Positions 48,659 to 60,998 of a stretch of DNA of 64,000 bases are shown here, one piece after another. Source of the stretch: Helianthus annuus (taxonomy: Eukaryota > Streptophyta > Magnoliopsida > Asterales > Asteraceae); the NCBI RefSeq assembly GCF_002127325.2, contig NC_035435.2, positions 124,553,127-124,617,126 on the forward strand. The letters are read 5' to 3'. The stretch's first letter is position 1. Each line of letters begins with the position of its first letter. A program made the position numbers and the translations under genes. The notes under the pieces were generated by a model. That model was not told where the DNA came from and searched no databases. It saw only the letters and a list, made by a program, of their open reading frames with translations.

Positions 48659-49205
48659 TTTTCCAGGGGTTAATTACATTTTTGGTCCTTTATGTTTGTA
48701 GTGGATTGCAATAAATGATCTTTGACTTTAATGATTATAGTCGTAAACTTTTATTTGGAAAACTCAGTACACTCTACGTCCTTTGGCCCTAACCTGGTTA
48801 AAATATTCAGTTAAGTCTAGTCACATAAGGGTACCTTAGTCTTTATACCTAATTATTTAAATTATTTAATAAATAAAAGAAATTAGCATTTAATTATGAG
48901 TAAACTGCCATTTTGGTCCCTGTGGTTTGGGCACTTTTGCCATTTTAGTCCAAATCTCAAACTTTTTACATCTGGGTCCTTGTGGTTTGCATTTTGTTGC
49001 CATTTTAGTCCAAAATCCAAAAACCCCCTTTTTTGACTGTTGAAAGCTGCCTATTTTGTCCTTTAATGCATGGACATTTTGGTCATTTTTTAAATTTATT
49101 AAAACATATCTCCTTAATTCATCATATGTCGTCATCATCATAAAGACATCATCTTCATCATCTTGCAAACCACAAACCCATCATCATTATCTTCATCATC
49201 CCTCC

Positions 49206-49907
49206 TGTTTTGGTCAAAAATCTGATGAGGATAATGCAACCAAACTCTTTGTTACGGGGTATGATGCTTGAAATGAGGAACAATGATAAGGATCACTTAG
49301 ATGTAATTTGCACAATTGACACAAAGATTTATACGAGGAAAAAGCCCTTGATCAATGAATGATCTCCGGCATAAAAAACCTCGGGTGATGGAAACTACCG
49401 ATCACCAAGTTCAAATTAACCAACAAATGTTTGCAACTTCGGATAGTAACGAGCTAGGTACAAGGAATTTCTAGTGAAAGTGTGTGTTTTTTGCTAAGTG
49501 TTTGCAGAGAATTCGTGTTTTGTGTGTTGTTTGTGTGGTGTGTACGAGTTATGTCTCTAATGAGCTTGTTTCCCCTTAAAAAGATAAGAAAAAACAACTA
49601 ACTAACTTCCCGAAAAAGGTGGAAGTCACCCATGACCACCACCAACAGTTATTTCTTCAATATGCACGTGCCTAAAAGCATATTCCACGAGATTCCAGCA
49701 AAGAAGTGGTCCACTACGTCCATTACCTGCATTTACACATTAAAAACGTGCAAAACATAAAGGATCCTGATCCTCAGACTCGTGATCCTCAGACGCGTGA
49801 TCCTCAGACTCTGGATCCTCAGACTATCCGCATCATCCATTAAGGACCCGTGATCCATGCCCAGACTCAGGATAGATGATCCTTAGCATAAAATTCATGC
49901 CCTAACA
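49206..49907 (-). repeat. Tat-like element 3' LTR
   Basis: Starts on the - strand TGTTAGGGCATGAATTTT and ends GACCAAAACA. Contains a cluster of gatcctcagac repeats at 49768-49830. Partner of 56384-57085. Confidence 0.95.
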
Positions 49908-51967
49908 ATTGCCCCCGATATGGCAGTTGTGATAAGGATTCACAGCTGTCATATTTCCGTCAGAAGCGGACTAGCCGTTGCTGCTGGTAACTAGTTGTTA
50001 CACTGCCTGTCGTCACTGATAAGACCTGCTATAATCATGATTGCAGAATATAGAGTTAGAGATAACTCCTCAAGTGCCTTTACAGATCAGAAGATCCTTC
50101 CGTTCATGGAGAATGAATCCTTCTACACAGTTTGCTATTAACCTTCTTGCACTTTAATTTCTGCATAGACACTTTAACTGTTAGATAGCCTTATCCGGCC
50201 TGGGTGGATGGTCCACGGTTTTGCTGGTGAAATCCAGGCCAGATGATTTGATACATAATGAATGGGTAATGACATTAAACATTTTTAGCTACAACTGTTG
50301 TTGTTTTTTTTTTTCTCTTTATTTTTCATGTATGCTTTCTATTTTCAAAGATATCATCGCCAAACAACTGGAAAGTTATTGGAAATCTGATGATAATGTT
50401 AAACTTTTAACAGAAAACTTGAAGTGTTCGAACAAATGTGGATCAATGACCCTTAACCAAAAAGGATAAGAGACAACTTACGGCTTCGAAAAAGTTAGAA
50501 TATTACATACCAGAGAATCCAAGTTAGGATTCTATATCCTTGTAAATTATTGCTGAATAAGCAAACTATGAAAAGTAAAGCTTCTAGGATCAAGGATCCT
50601 TATCGTCAGAACTTGTATAACTTTAGACAGTAGTTTCTAGCGTGAAGGATCATGGATCCTTGAACAATAGGCAGGATAATGGGTGGTGGATGGATCCTCT
50701 GTTTGGGGGATGAAGCCACTCGTTATCCTTCCTTCTTTTATTTTCTGCACTACAAAGAACCGTAAACAATGGACACCCTTTGCCAACCCATGTGGACGGG
50801 CCACGTTTTGCTGGTAGAAACGTGGGTTGGCAGTTTTGACAACCTTAAAAGGTTTAATGTTTTGTGAATAAAATAACTTTAACTTTTTGGCTATCTCCCG
50901 TGTTGCTATCCTTATGTATCCTTTAGTTTTCAATTGTTGTGATATACATTTGTTTGAATAAGAAAAGTTAAACAAATTGAGTTTAAGAATTTTAGGATAT
51001 GATCCAGGATCAAATATCCTATAGTCGAAAAGTTCCGGAAAGTAGTATATTTTAAGGATCATAAGTTCAGTTGTCAAAGTATAAGGGTTACTCAAATGAA
51101 TAATGAATAAAATCAAAATAGTTAAGGATCATACCTGAGAATCCAAGTTAGGATCCTAACCTTTATCATTATAAACAGGATAACCATAAGACAAACCTTA
51201 ATGGAAGGTAAGGATCAAGGATCCTTGGTCGTTTGTCTCCAAAAACCTGAAATAGGATACAACTTGGGACTAAGCCAATATAAGATAAGAGTTAGTAACT
51301 GGGGACAAGCCCAACAAACTGGGGACAAGCCCAAATAAACTGGGGACAAGCCCAAATAAACGGATGTAAACTGGGGTCAAGCCCATATAAACGGATGTAA
51401 ACTGGGGTCAAGCCCATATAAACGGATGTAAACTGGGGTCAAGCCCATATAACTTGTGTAAACTGGAGTATGGCCCTTACTGGCGACTATCCAAACTTGA
51501 GCGACATGAAAATGCCGAAACCTTAGCTAACGTGAAAACGTTAGAAACCTTAGGAACGGATGGATGGTACGTCTACCATTATACGTAGGATCCTAGGTAT
51601 AGCTAGTACAATGGAATTATCAGCCCCTAAAGCGAGTACTGGTCCCACTGCCTTGAACTATACCAGGATCATCGTGCGCTACTGGCGAAACTGGGGACAG
51701 GCCCAAACTGGGGACAAGCCCATAAACTTTGGAGAGTTGGCCAACCACTTTGATCTTCTGTAAAATGATAACAACTCTGCAAAAGCTTAAACTTTGTGAA
51801 AATAGATGTTAACTGATTAACACCTTTAACTTATGATAAGTAATAAGTATAAAATGAATGAAAATGAAAATGAAAGTAATGTGTTACCAAATGTAGAATC
51901 ATATATCCTTTGAGGATCCTGGATCCTTAATCAGAATACCGGTATCGCTGAAGATCCCTGATCCTTC
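49908..51967 (-). other. Non-coding 3' region of the Tat-like element
   Basis: About 2 kb between the end of integrase and the 3' LTR with no conserved frame; purine tract atcgggggcaat next to the LTR. GGATCC-type motifs are frequent. Such a long 3' region is typical for the Tat branch. Confidence 0.7.
51297..51475 (+). repeat. Tandem repeat aactggggacaagcccaaataa
   Basis: About seven units. The first are ~22 bp, later ones ~31 bp with an added acggatgt segment. Two more units lie at 51688-51722. Confidence 0.9.
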
Positions 51968-54900
51968 TTACTTAAAGTATTTTTTGAGATGAACAGCATT
52001 CCAAGCTCTTGGTAGGAGATCACCATCCATTGTTAACAAATGATATGCCCCCTTTCCTGATTCAGCTTCAATTAGATAGGGGTCTTCCCACTTTGGTGCT
52101 AGCTTGCCATCAGAAGGATTTATAGTGTTCTGGAATGCTTTTCTTAGCACAAAATCACCAACTTGAAATCTGCTAATCCTGACATTCTTGTTGTATGCTC
52201 CAGCCATTCTTTGTTGATAACTGGCCATTTCCTTTTTTCTGACTTTGAGCAAAAGCTTCTTCTTAGGATACATATGTTATGTTGGTTGGTGTAGAATATT
52301 ACTGTGTCTTTGACAAGCATCACATTTCTTTACGTATTCCACAGCATACATCTTCATGGTAGGCCAATAGTATCCTGTTCTAAGGATCCTTGAGAATAGT
52401 GCTCTGCCCCCAGTTTGGTTTCCACAGTCTCCTTGACTTTGAAAGCTTTAGGATTTTGTCCTGTAGGGATCTCTCCATGTTGTATATATCTTAGGATTGG
52501 AAGGATCCAGTATCCTGAATTCGACTGTGCGGGATCACCAGGTATGATTGCAGAATCCTCCACTATCTCCATGGCCATGTGACCCTCAATTGTAGGAGTT
52601 AAAACATGGGTGATGAGTATTTTTCACATCTTCTGGCATCTTTAGGAATGATCCAAGGTTAGTTAAAGCATTAGCTTCTGCATTTTCTTCCCTGGGTACC
52701 TGTGGTAGACTGAAAAAAGCAAAAGAATCTGCCAGTTTCCTGACTATTTCTAAGTACTTGATTAGCTTTTCACATTTGACAGTGTAAGAACTGTTATAAT
52801 GATTAGTAATTGATAGAGAATCTACATATACTTGAAAATACCTGATCCTCATGTTATTAGCTAATTGCAAAACTGCTATCAAGGCCTCATACTCTACCTC
52901 ATGATTAGTGGTTTGGAATTCACATGCAATGGATTGGGGTATAATGTCCCCCATGTGGCGATTTTAGTAGTGTGCTTTGTCCAGTTCCTTTAACATTTGA
53001 AGCTCCATCCGTGAAGAGTGTCCAAGGATCCTTGGTCTTCTCAAGTTGTTGAACTTCTAATTCAGCTTCCCTTTGTAGATCACTACTGAAATCAGCCACA
53101 AAGTCAGCTAAAGCTTCGGACTTGATGACAGTCCTAGGTTCATACTTAATGTCATATGCATTAAGCTTGACTATCCACTTTTCCATTCTACCTGCCATTT
53201 CAGTTTTCCTGAGAACATTCTTGATAGAAAGGTTAGTTTTCACAATAATGGTGTGAGTTTCTAAATAATGTCTATGTTTAGCAGAAGCCATAATTAAATC
53301 AAGAATTAATTTCTCTAAATGAGAATACCTGGCCTCAGCATCAAGTAGAATTTTACTTACATATCCTTAAGAACCTTAAGTGCAGCTTCATGCTTATCAG
53401 TCCACTCAAACTTGTCTTGAGCAATTTGTCTACCTCTTCTTGGATAATGGCATTCCTTTCAAGTGCAAACTTTCTCCTGTTATATCTTCATGTTTCCAAG
53501 CGAAGGTAGATTTTCTTCTTTCCAAGAAGGATACTAAATCCTGCTCAATACTGTCTAGGATCCCAGATCCTATAAAAATTTTGGATTCAGGATCCTCTGG
53601 GTTCAACATAATATCCTTGACGTCTTGCTCTCTTGCCTCCATGACGTCTTACTCCTTGGAGGCTGGCTTCATTGAAGAAGTGCAACAGTTCTTTGCCTCC
53701 TGCTAACCACTTTCTATCTTCACCATATCTCATAGAGTTGGGACCTTGACACATTGATGACATATTGAGAGGGATTGCCTTCATATCGTGTATCCATGGC
53801 CTGCCAAAGATAACATTACAGCAAGATAAGCAATCGATAACATAGAATTTTTTTAACATAATTCACTCCCTCTATGTAGATAAGAAGTTTGGTGTCCCCC
53901 AATGTAATCTTTGTCTCTCCACTGAATCCCACAAGGACAGATGATCTTTGGACAATATCGGATTCAAGGATGTCCATTCTATTGAGGACATCCAACTGGA
54001 TTATGTTCACTGAGCTTTTCCCATTAATGAGAATCCTGCGAACAAAATGGTTAGATATAAATAATGTAATAACTACACCGTCGTGATGAGGATCCTGAAT
54101 ATCTGCACAGTTATCCTCATCATATGATATCACTTTCTGCTGGGTAAGGATGGAGGTCCGAACAGGTCTGCCCCCATTCTCCATCTTTGTTTCCTTTGCA
54201 CGTCTCTTAGCTGCTGAGAACCTCCGGAGATGAAATGGATGATTTGAGCATCGGATGGTGGAGGAGGAGCTTTTTCAGGAACTTTCTCAGGATACTTGAT
54301 CCTAGACTTTTTCCTTCCGAGCAATTCCCTCAAGTATCATTTGCTCAAAAGATAACCTATCTCCTTCCTTAATGCTATGCACTCATCTGTGAGATGACTA
54401 GAATCCCCATGGTAAGCACACCATTTTGATTCGTCTTTGGTGGCAGGCGGTTTGTCATTCTTCCTTGGCCACCTAACCTTGTCACCTAAACTCTGCATAG
54501 AAAGGATTAGTTCATTATTATCAGCAGGAAAACAATATTCAGAAATAGGAGGATAATCCTGATCATCTTCCTCTTGTTCCACAACATGCACACTCTGGTT
54601 GTCATGCTTGGAGTACTGCTTGGATCAGTTATCCTTGAGATAGGATCCTTATTTGTCTTGCTTTGAGGATCCTGACAATCTCTCGTGGATCCTTTTGTCA
54701 TCCTCTAAACGGATGAACCTAAGGGCCCTGTTTCTGTCCTCATCTAGGTTCCTGCAAGGGGTCATGACAAGATCATCATAGAACATTGAATCCCTAAGCA
54801 AACCCATTTTAAAGGCTTCTAGAGCTGTAGCAATATCTAAGTTAGGGATTTCCAAGGATTCTTTACTGAATTTAATTATGTAATCTCTAAGTGATTCATT

Positions 54901-56296
54901 ATGACCTTGAGTTACCCTATATAAATCACTAGTTAATCGTTCAAATCTCCTACTGCATGAGAATTGGCTATTAAACAAATTAACTAGCAAATGAAGTAAT
55001 AGAGTAAGGAGGAAGACTTAGCAGCCATTTTAACGCTGATCCGGTAAGTGTGGATCCAAAGCCCTTGCACAAGCAACCAGATTTGGTGTCTGAAACCTCT
55101 TTGGTATCTCTGCATCACAAATAGGTGGTGCAAAACGAGATATCTTGTGGCTTCCATCAGGAATTTCAGGAATGGGCTTAACCACTCCTGGAATGTTGGA
55201 TATTATATCCCTAAGCTTCAGCAATTCCTTAGCCATAGCTTGGTTGATACCTGTATCCTGCACAAAGCCATGGTTAGCATTGCAAAAATTATTCAAAGTG
55301 TTACCTCCTGAATGATTCAAGTTTGGAATTCCAGATGTGAATCCATGTTGGCGGGATTCTGGCATAACCGAGGGACCAGAGGAAGCAATGGTCTGCATTG
55401 GTATGAAGTCTCCTAGATAAACATCTGAACTTCTGGGTTGCACACTCCTTAAGTATCCTTGATCCTGGAAGATGTTGGATCCTTGAAATGCTGTGAATGT
55501 AAGTCTTGGAGGATAATCCATGGATCCGGAAACCTGAGATGAAGATCCTTGAACCTGGAAGGAGGAACCTTGAACCTGAGAGGATCCTTGAACCTGAGAG
55601 GATCCTTGAACCTGGGAGGAGGATCCCTGAACCTGAGAGGATCCTTGAACCTGAGAGGATCCTTGAACCTGAGAGGATCCTTGAACCTGAGAGGATCCTT
55701 GAACCTGAGAGGATCCATGAACCTGAGAGGATCCTTGAACCTGAGAGGATCCTTGAACCTGAGAGGATCCTTGAACCTGAGAGGAGGACCCCTGAATTGC
55801 TGCGTCCCCGTGCATCCTCCTAAACTGGTGAAGAATCCCTGATGCTGAAATGAGGATCCTGAAGGCTGGAAAGAGGATCCTCGAGCCTGAGACATTACCG
55901 ATGATCCAGAACGCATTCCTATTGATGCACCCTGGTATTAGACATCTGGAGCTGCAAAGTGCTGGGAAGTTATGACCGGAGTGTCGAATTTAGCGACCTC
56001 GACATCAAAGGGGAGTGATCCTCTGCTGATTTTATCAATTTCGCGAAGGATCCTGCCATTAGTTTTGACCTGCTGCTGCATGTGATCCTTCATCTGCACA
56101 ATCAAAGCATAAAAATCACTGTTAGTAAGTGTAGAGGAAGAAACAACAGTTGGTTTTGTGAAAACGGGGGTTGTCTTTTTCGGAGAATTCTCATCATTCT
56201 TCTAGAATGCAAGGGGGAGATGATGCAAAGGCGGAATGCCCTGTGAAAAAGTGACCGCCGACATAGAACTTGGAGAAGTTCTCCCTGAGAAGCCAT
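51968..56296 (-). pseudogene. Tat-like gag-pol, degenerate with internal deletions
   Basis: From ATG 56296-56294 (MASQG). A frameshift precedes an in-frame TAG at 56204-56202 relative to downstream gag. Gag: repeat segment (55546-55792), retrotransposon gag domain (FNSQFSCSRRFERLTSDLY, 54990-54649), zinc-binding region WCAYHGDSSHLTDEC (about 54425-54370). Protease (54184-53816) with INGKSS where the catalytic DSGSS-type triad is expected. RT start (FAWKHEDITG, to about 53430), then a deletion removing the RT core including the DD motif, joining to KFEWTDKHEAALK. RNase H (WTLFTDGASNVKGTG, ACEFQTTNHEVEYEAL, 53291-52586). Then a second deletion; only the integrase tail (FQVGDFVLRKAF, 52273-51968) is left. 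Confidence 0.85.
55546..55792 (-). repeat. 18-bp coding tandem repeat in gag (SSQVQG)n
   Basis: About 13 units of caggttcaaggatcctct on the - strand, encoding QVQGSS, with occasional 3-bp insertions (SSSQ) and one His variant. Each unit contains AGGATCCT. Confidence 0.95.
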
Positions 56297-56361
56297 GTGG
56301 TTGAAGGTAATGAACCGAAATGAATGAAATGAACAAAATTTCTCAGAATTGAAGCACCAAT

Positions 56362-56383
56362 TGCCCCACGGTGGGCGCCAAAC
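56362..56383 (-). other. Primer binding site of the Tat-like element
   Basis: GTTTGGCGCCCACCGTGG directly after the 5' LTR on the - strand, the PBS form I know from Tat-branch elements; the tRNA was not determined. Confidence 0.8.
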
Positions 56384-57085
56384 TGTTTTGGTCAAAAATC
56401 TGATGAGGATAATGCAACCAAACTCTTTGTTACGGGGTATGATGCTTGAAATGAGGAACAATGATAAGGATCACTTAGATGTAATTTGCACAATTGACAC
56501 AAAGATTTATACGAGGAAAAAGCCCTTGATTAATGAATGATCTCCTGCATAAAAAACCTCGGGTGATGGAAACTACCGATCACCAAGTTCAAATTAACCA
56601 ACAAATGTTTACAACTTCGGATAGTAACGAGCTAGGTACAAGGAATTTCTAGTGAAAGTGTGTGTTTTTTGCTAAGTGTTTGCAGAGAATTCGTGTTTTG
56701 TGTGTTGTTTGTGTGGTGTGTACGAGTTATGTCTCTAATGAGCTTGTTTCCCCTTAAAAAGATAAGAAAAAACAACTAACTAACTTCCCGAAAAAGGTAG
56801 AAGTCACCCATGACCACCACCAACGGTTATTTCTTCAATATGCACGTGCCTAAAAGCATATTCCATGAGATTCCAGCAAAGAAGTGGTCCAATACGTCCA
56901 TTACCTGCATTTACACATTAAAAACATGCAAAACATAAAGGATCTTGTTCCTCAGACTCGTGATCCTCAGACGCGTGATCCTCAGACTCTGGATCCTCAG
57001 ACTATCCGCATCATCCATTAAGGACCCGTGATCCATGCCCAGACTCAGGATAGATGATCCTTAGCATAAAATTCATGCCCTAACA
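56384..57085 (-). repeat. Tat-like element 5' LTR
   Basis: Starts TGTTAGGGCATG on the - strand at 57085 and ends ACCAAAACA at 56384. Partner of 49206-49907. Confidence 0.95.
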
Positions 57086-57090
57086 CCTCC

Positions 57091-58203
57091 CAAACCACAA
57101 ACCCTCATCACCGACGTCATCATCATCGCCACTACCACCACCACCAACGGCCACCCAACCACGTCAAACAGCCGCCGTCACCACCTTCACCAAACCCAAA
57201 CGTAAACCCGAGCTACACCCTCATAATCATAATCACCGTCCATCATCATCATCAGTCATCATCAACATCTCATTGCTATAACCTGCCGGAAATAACGTCG
57301 ATCTTTACAGATCTAAAAAGAAAGAAGGATGGAGGAGAGATACAGTCGCTTACCGGAGACGGCGGCGCTGCTACCGCCTTCGGAGAGAGAGGGGGTTAGG
57401 GAGAGAGGGATTTAGTGAGAGAGAGATGAGGAATTCCGGTGACTGGATCTTGGTAGTGACGGCCGACGGCGGCGGATGGTGGAGACGATGGCGGTGGTGG
57501 ATCTTAATGGTGGAGATGGTGGCGAGCTAACTCTTAGTAATGGGTTTAAGTTGAAGGTGGTGGTGGATTTGACTCAGTTGCAGTAACTTGGTGAGGGTAT
57601 TAAGAATATCAGGGGTTTCAAGTTTTGATGCTAATTGATTTGATTTCTTTGATTGAGTAATCGATGCGTTGATTTACGTAATCGATATGTTGATTTGCGT
57701 GTTCAGTTTTACAATTTGACTGTGAATTAATGAGTGTTTTGTTGCTAATTGATTATGATTTGTTTGATTATTCGCCAAATTTTGAAGTTTTTCTTATTGA
57801 TTGTTGATTCCATATGTTGATAAATCAAAGTGATGATATTTCATTAGTTGGGGAAGATGCTAGGATGATGAACAGAGAGGAGTGGTCAATGATGCATGTG
57901 ATCAACAGGAATTGACGGTGGTAAATTAGACTAACATTAATGCAAACAATGAGATGATGAAATATCCAACATTGGAGCGTTAACAGTTGGGGAAGATGCT
58001 ATGGATAATGACCAGAGAGGGGTAGTCAGCGGTGAATATGATCAACCTGAATCAACAGTGGTAAATCAGGGGGGTAGGGTGCGTAGAGAGAGAGAGAAAA
58101 GAGAGAGAGAGGGAAGAGGGGACGGTGGTGGTGGTGCTATAGAGAGAGAGAGAGAAGAGAGAGAGAGCTGATTATTTTAATCTGGGTTTTATTGCTAAAT
58201 AAA
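57091..58203. other. Interior of the nested MULE
   Basis: CCA/CAT-rich then GGCGG- and GA-rich sequence with gagaga microsatellites (58085-58170). No transposase or captured gene recognised. Confidence 0.55.
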
Positions 58204-58699
58204 TGAAATTTAAAAATGACCAAAATGCCCATGCACTAAAGGACAAAATAGGCAACTTTCAACAGTTAAAAAAGGGGGTTTTTGGATTTTGGACTAAAAT
58301 GGCAACAAAATGCAAACCACAGGGACCCAGATGTAAAAAGTTTGAGATTTGGACTAAAATGGCAAAAGTGCCCAAACCACAGGGACCAAAATGGCAGTTT
58401 ACTCTATAATTATTTAATAAATACCCCCTCCACTCTCTCTCTCTCTCTCTCTCTATCTCACACACACACATCTACAAATGAACACCGCCACATTTTCCAA
58501 TTTTCATTCTCTTGGCACCATGGTTTCCTCCTTTTGTCGTCTTCTTCATCATAACACCATCCCCCAATTCCCACTTCAAAAAATAAACTCCAAATTAATA
58601 AGAAGAGTGGTGGTGGTAATTATCAACACCCATTAATTCTCCACTTCAATAAGAGTGGTGTGTTAGTAATGTTGGACAAAGGGACAACCCAAGATACAC

Positions 58700-59760
58700 G
58701 GCCTCCAGTTCATAAATACGTTAGATTCAGAAGTTTTCCAGACTGCATGACTCTCTGCTGGATCATTAAGATACTATGGTTTAGATTTGGAAAACGGTAA
58801 TTACACATTCACCCTGCAGTATGCAGAACTAGAGATTGAAGATGGTGCCATTTGGAGAAGTACTGGTAGGCAATGGCGGACCCAGGATTTTTTTTTAATT
58901 GGGGTCCATTTTTTGTGTAAGAATTTTTCACAACCAAACATTAAAATTTTCGGGTCGGTCATCATAGTCGGGTCTGGGGCTAAGAAATAATGTAGAAGCA
59001 TTTAGTAGACACGAAACCACTACATTATATGTTGGAAGTTTTATTTGGTAATCAAGTGTTAAATAAAATCAACATTCAATTTATCATTTTAAAGAAGCAA
59101 ATTAGAGGGTCAATAGGTGGTTGTGCTGTTCTAAAACACTAGTTTAGTTTTGATGGAAAAAATAAACTATAAAAACAAGACACGTAAGACTTGAATTTGG
59201 GATCTATTTTGTTGGAACACGAGGGGATTTACCATCACACCATTTTTGCTTTTAATACTATGGATTTCAATTAATTTATTTTATGGGGTCCTTGAAAAAT
59301 TTATCATACCCGTTCTACTATTTTCTAAAAAAAAAGATTGGGGTCTGTGGACCATGACCTGTACCATATGGGTCCCCCCTACTAGTAGGCGCGTCTTTGA
59401 CATTTATCTACAGGGAAACCGGATGTTTCAAGATTGTGATATAAAAAGGGAAGCAAGAGGAGGGGCTTCCTTTAGTCCTGTTTCAAGAGATTTAACGGTT
59501 CAGGTTTCAGATAACTACCTTGAAATACATTTATTTTGGACTAGAAAAAGGATGTGTTGTGTACCGACTCAAGGGACTTTTGGGCCTCTTATCTCTGCAG
59601 GCAGTGCCACCCCAAGTATAGTATAATTAATTTTTTCTCAAATTTGGTTGCTTAACTTTGAAATCATAATATGTTTGAGCTTGATTTTTGTACCCCTTTA
59701 CTTATTTTTGTACAGACTTCACCCCCCATAGTGGAGTTGTCGATTGTAAATGGGGCTGGT
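58700..59760 (+). pseudogene. Captured fragment of an LRR receptor kinase: malectin domain
   Basis: The frame (FQTA, stop, LSAGSLRYYGLDLENGNY, TFTLQYAELEIEDGAIWRSTGR) is cut by a hAT element and resumes exactly after its 8-bp duplication: RVFDIYLQGNRMFQDCDIKRE, VSDNYLEIHLFWTRKRMCCVP, QGTFGPLISAGSATP. This is the C-terminal part of the malectin-like domain of plant LRR-VIII-2 type receptor kinases, a cell-surface ligand-binding module. A GT-AG intron (59616-59715) would join ...SATP to NFTPHS. Retention of that intron shows the DNA, not a transcript, was captured. One TGA (58744-58746) interrupts it. No transmembrane or kinase part is present. Confidence 0.85.
58871..59381. mobile_element. hAT-type element, 511 bp, inside the captured exon
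   Basis: Ends CAATGGCGGACCCAGG and, inverted, TAGGGGGGACCC; 8-mers CTGGTAGG (58863-58870) and CTAGTAGG (59382-59389) match at 7 of 8. Termini match the hAT elements at 44475 and 46880. Confidence 0.82.
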
Positions 59761-60382
59761 GTAGGTTTTGGTGGGTGGGTGGGTTGAATTTAATAACTCT
59801 CAGTAATGATGGGGTACGTTATAAGGTGTCGTCCATGGTTGTGATGGTGGATGGATGGTCGTCGTTGGCGGCCGTGACGGTGGATGGACGGTGGTAGGTC
59901 GATTAGTGGTGGCGGATACGGTGGTGGGGCTTGGATAGCAGGTTTGAAGTTTGGAACCCTAATTTGGGAAGGAAAGTGAAAGAGGGGTTTATAAGGTGAG
60001 AGGAATAAAGGGTAAAAGGATATAAATGCCCTCACGTGCTAAGCACATAATCAGAGTTATCTTAAATTTCTAACATGGTTTGGGGTAAAGGACAAAACAT
60101 GCAACGGGTTTTCCAAATAAAGGATTGTGACTGTAATTATTGAAGTTAAAGGTCATCCATTGCAACCTATATAAACATAAAGGACAAAAAGTGTAATTTA
60201 CCCTTTTTCAGGTTTTAAAATTCTTTCAAATCTGGAAACATATTCTCAGTATGTCACATCAGTTTTTTCCTTATGTTTTTAGTTTTTCCTAAAATGTTCG
60301 GTGTCGTCTCAATTTTCCTCATATTTCTCCAATACTAAACAATTTAAAATAATTTAAATTTTAAAACATTAATATGTTTAAG

Positions 60383-60592
60383 AGTTAAATGCTAAAATTG
60401 TCCCTGAGGTTTGGGCATTTTTGCTACTTCCATCCAAAATTGAAAGCTTTTGTAACCAAAGCCTTGTGTTTTATTTTTGTTGTCATTTTCATCCAAATCA
60501 GTAACTCAATTTGTATCGTCAACTCTCATGGACGATTTTATCAATGTCCAAACCTCAAGGACGATTTTCGCAATTTACCCATTAATTCTTCT
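60383..60592. mobile_element. Small palindromic MULE-like MITE
   Basis: Arms gttaaatgctaaaattgtccctgagg and, inverted, ggtaaattgcgaaaatcgtccttgagg; target duplication unclear. A (GTTTTT)n run follows at 60592-60617. Confidence 0.6.
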
Positions 60593-60998
60593 GTTTTTGT
60601 TTTTGTTTTTGTTTTTTATAAAAAAAATAAATATAATGATAGGATGAGGATCCGTTAGAACTAGCATTTAGGTAGAGAACCCGAGAACTAGTGTGAACCA
60701 CGTGGCATTTTTGTAAATATAATATACGTTCAACAAAATATGTGTGCGACACATTCAACCTGTAACCCGCGGCGACATGAAATCACCACCGTGCTTCATC
60801 ACCGTTGATAAGACATCACCACCGCGACCGGCGATTTGACCTTACTTTACAACTTCTCCGGCGATATACGTCTTCTTCCTTCTGTCGTGCATCCAATCTG
60901 ATCTCAAATTAACTAGTAAGTATCATTCTGCCTTTTTTTCCGATTTTCCTATTAATTGCGGTCTTCATACAACAAACCTTGTTTTTTGTAATCCAGAT

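Larger units (their letters stand above)
49206..57085 (-). mobile_element. Tat-like Ty3/gypsy retrotransposon, complete LTR to LTR, defective
   Basis: Two 702-bp LTRs (49206-49907 and 56384-57085) flanked by a perfect 5-bp duplication CCTCC (49201-49205, 57086-57090). On the - strand: 5' LTR, PBS, gag with repeats, protease, deleted RT, RNase H, deleted integrase, then 2 kb of non-coding 3' sequence and the 3' LTR. The long non-coding 3' part with tandem repeats, and the gag type, point to the Tat/Retand branch. The LTRs look about 99% identical by eye, so insertion is recent. It cannot be autonomous. Confidence 0.92.
48898..58404. mobile_element. MULE nested in the Pack-MULE, itself split by a gypsy element
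   Basis: TIRs of about 200 bp starting GAGTAAACTGCCATTTTGG, nearly identical between 48898-49100 and 58204-58404. The 9-mers TTTAATTAT (48889-48897) and TATAATTAT (58405-58413) match at 8 of 9. Same family as 26781-28255. Without the gypsy insertion it is about 1.6 kb, with CCA/CAT-rich and GA-rich interior and no transposase. Confidence 0.88.
48668..60203. mobile_element. Pack-MULE carrying a malectin-domain receptor kinase fragment
   Basis: Inverted arms of about 180 bp: left from 48668 (ggttaattacatttttggtcctttatg), right inverted from 60203 (ggtaaattacactttttgtcctttatg). Flanking 9-mers TTTTCCAGG (48659-48667) and TTTTTCAGG (60204-60212) match at 8 of 9, the MULE duplication length. Removing the nested MULE (48898-58404), the hAT (58871-59381) and their duplications leaves about 1.5 kb, of which roughly 1 kb is an LRR-receptor kinase gene fragment (58700-59750) with its intron. 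This is a Pack-MULE structure: host gene DNA between MULE ends, no transposase. Confidence 0.8.

Noticed and set aside
55506..55842. Additional repeat proteins in other frames of the gag repeat
   Set aside because: An 18-bp repeat leaves several frames open at once. Only the QVQGSS frame connects to flanking gag sequence shared by both copies.
48898..58404. Inner MULE as a second Pack-MULE
   Set aside because: The interior is low-complexity CCA/CAT and GA-rich sequence; I could not recognise any captured coding sequence in it.
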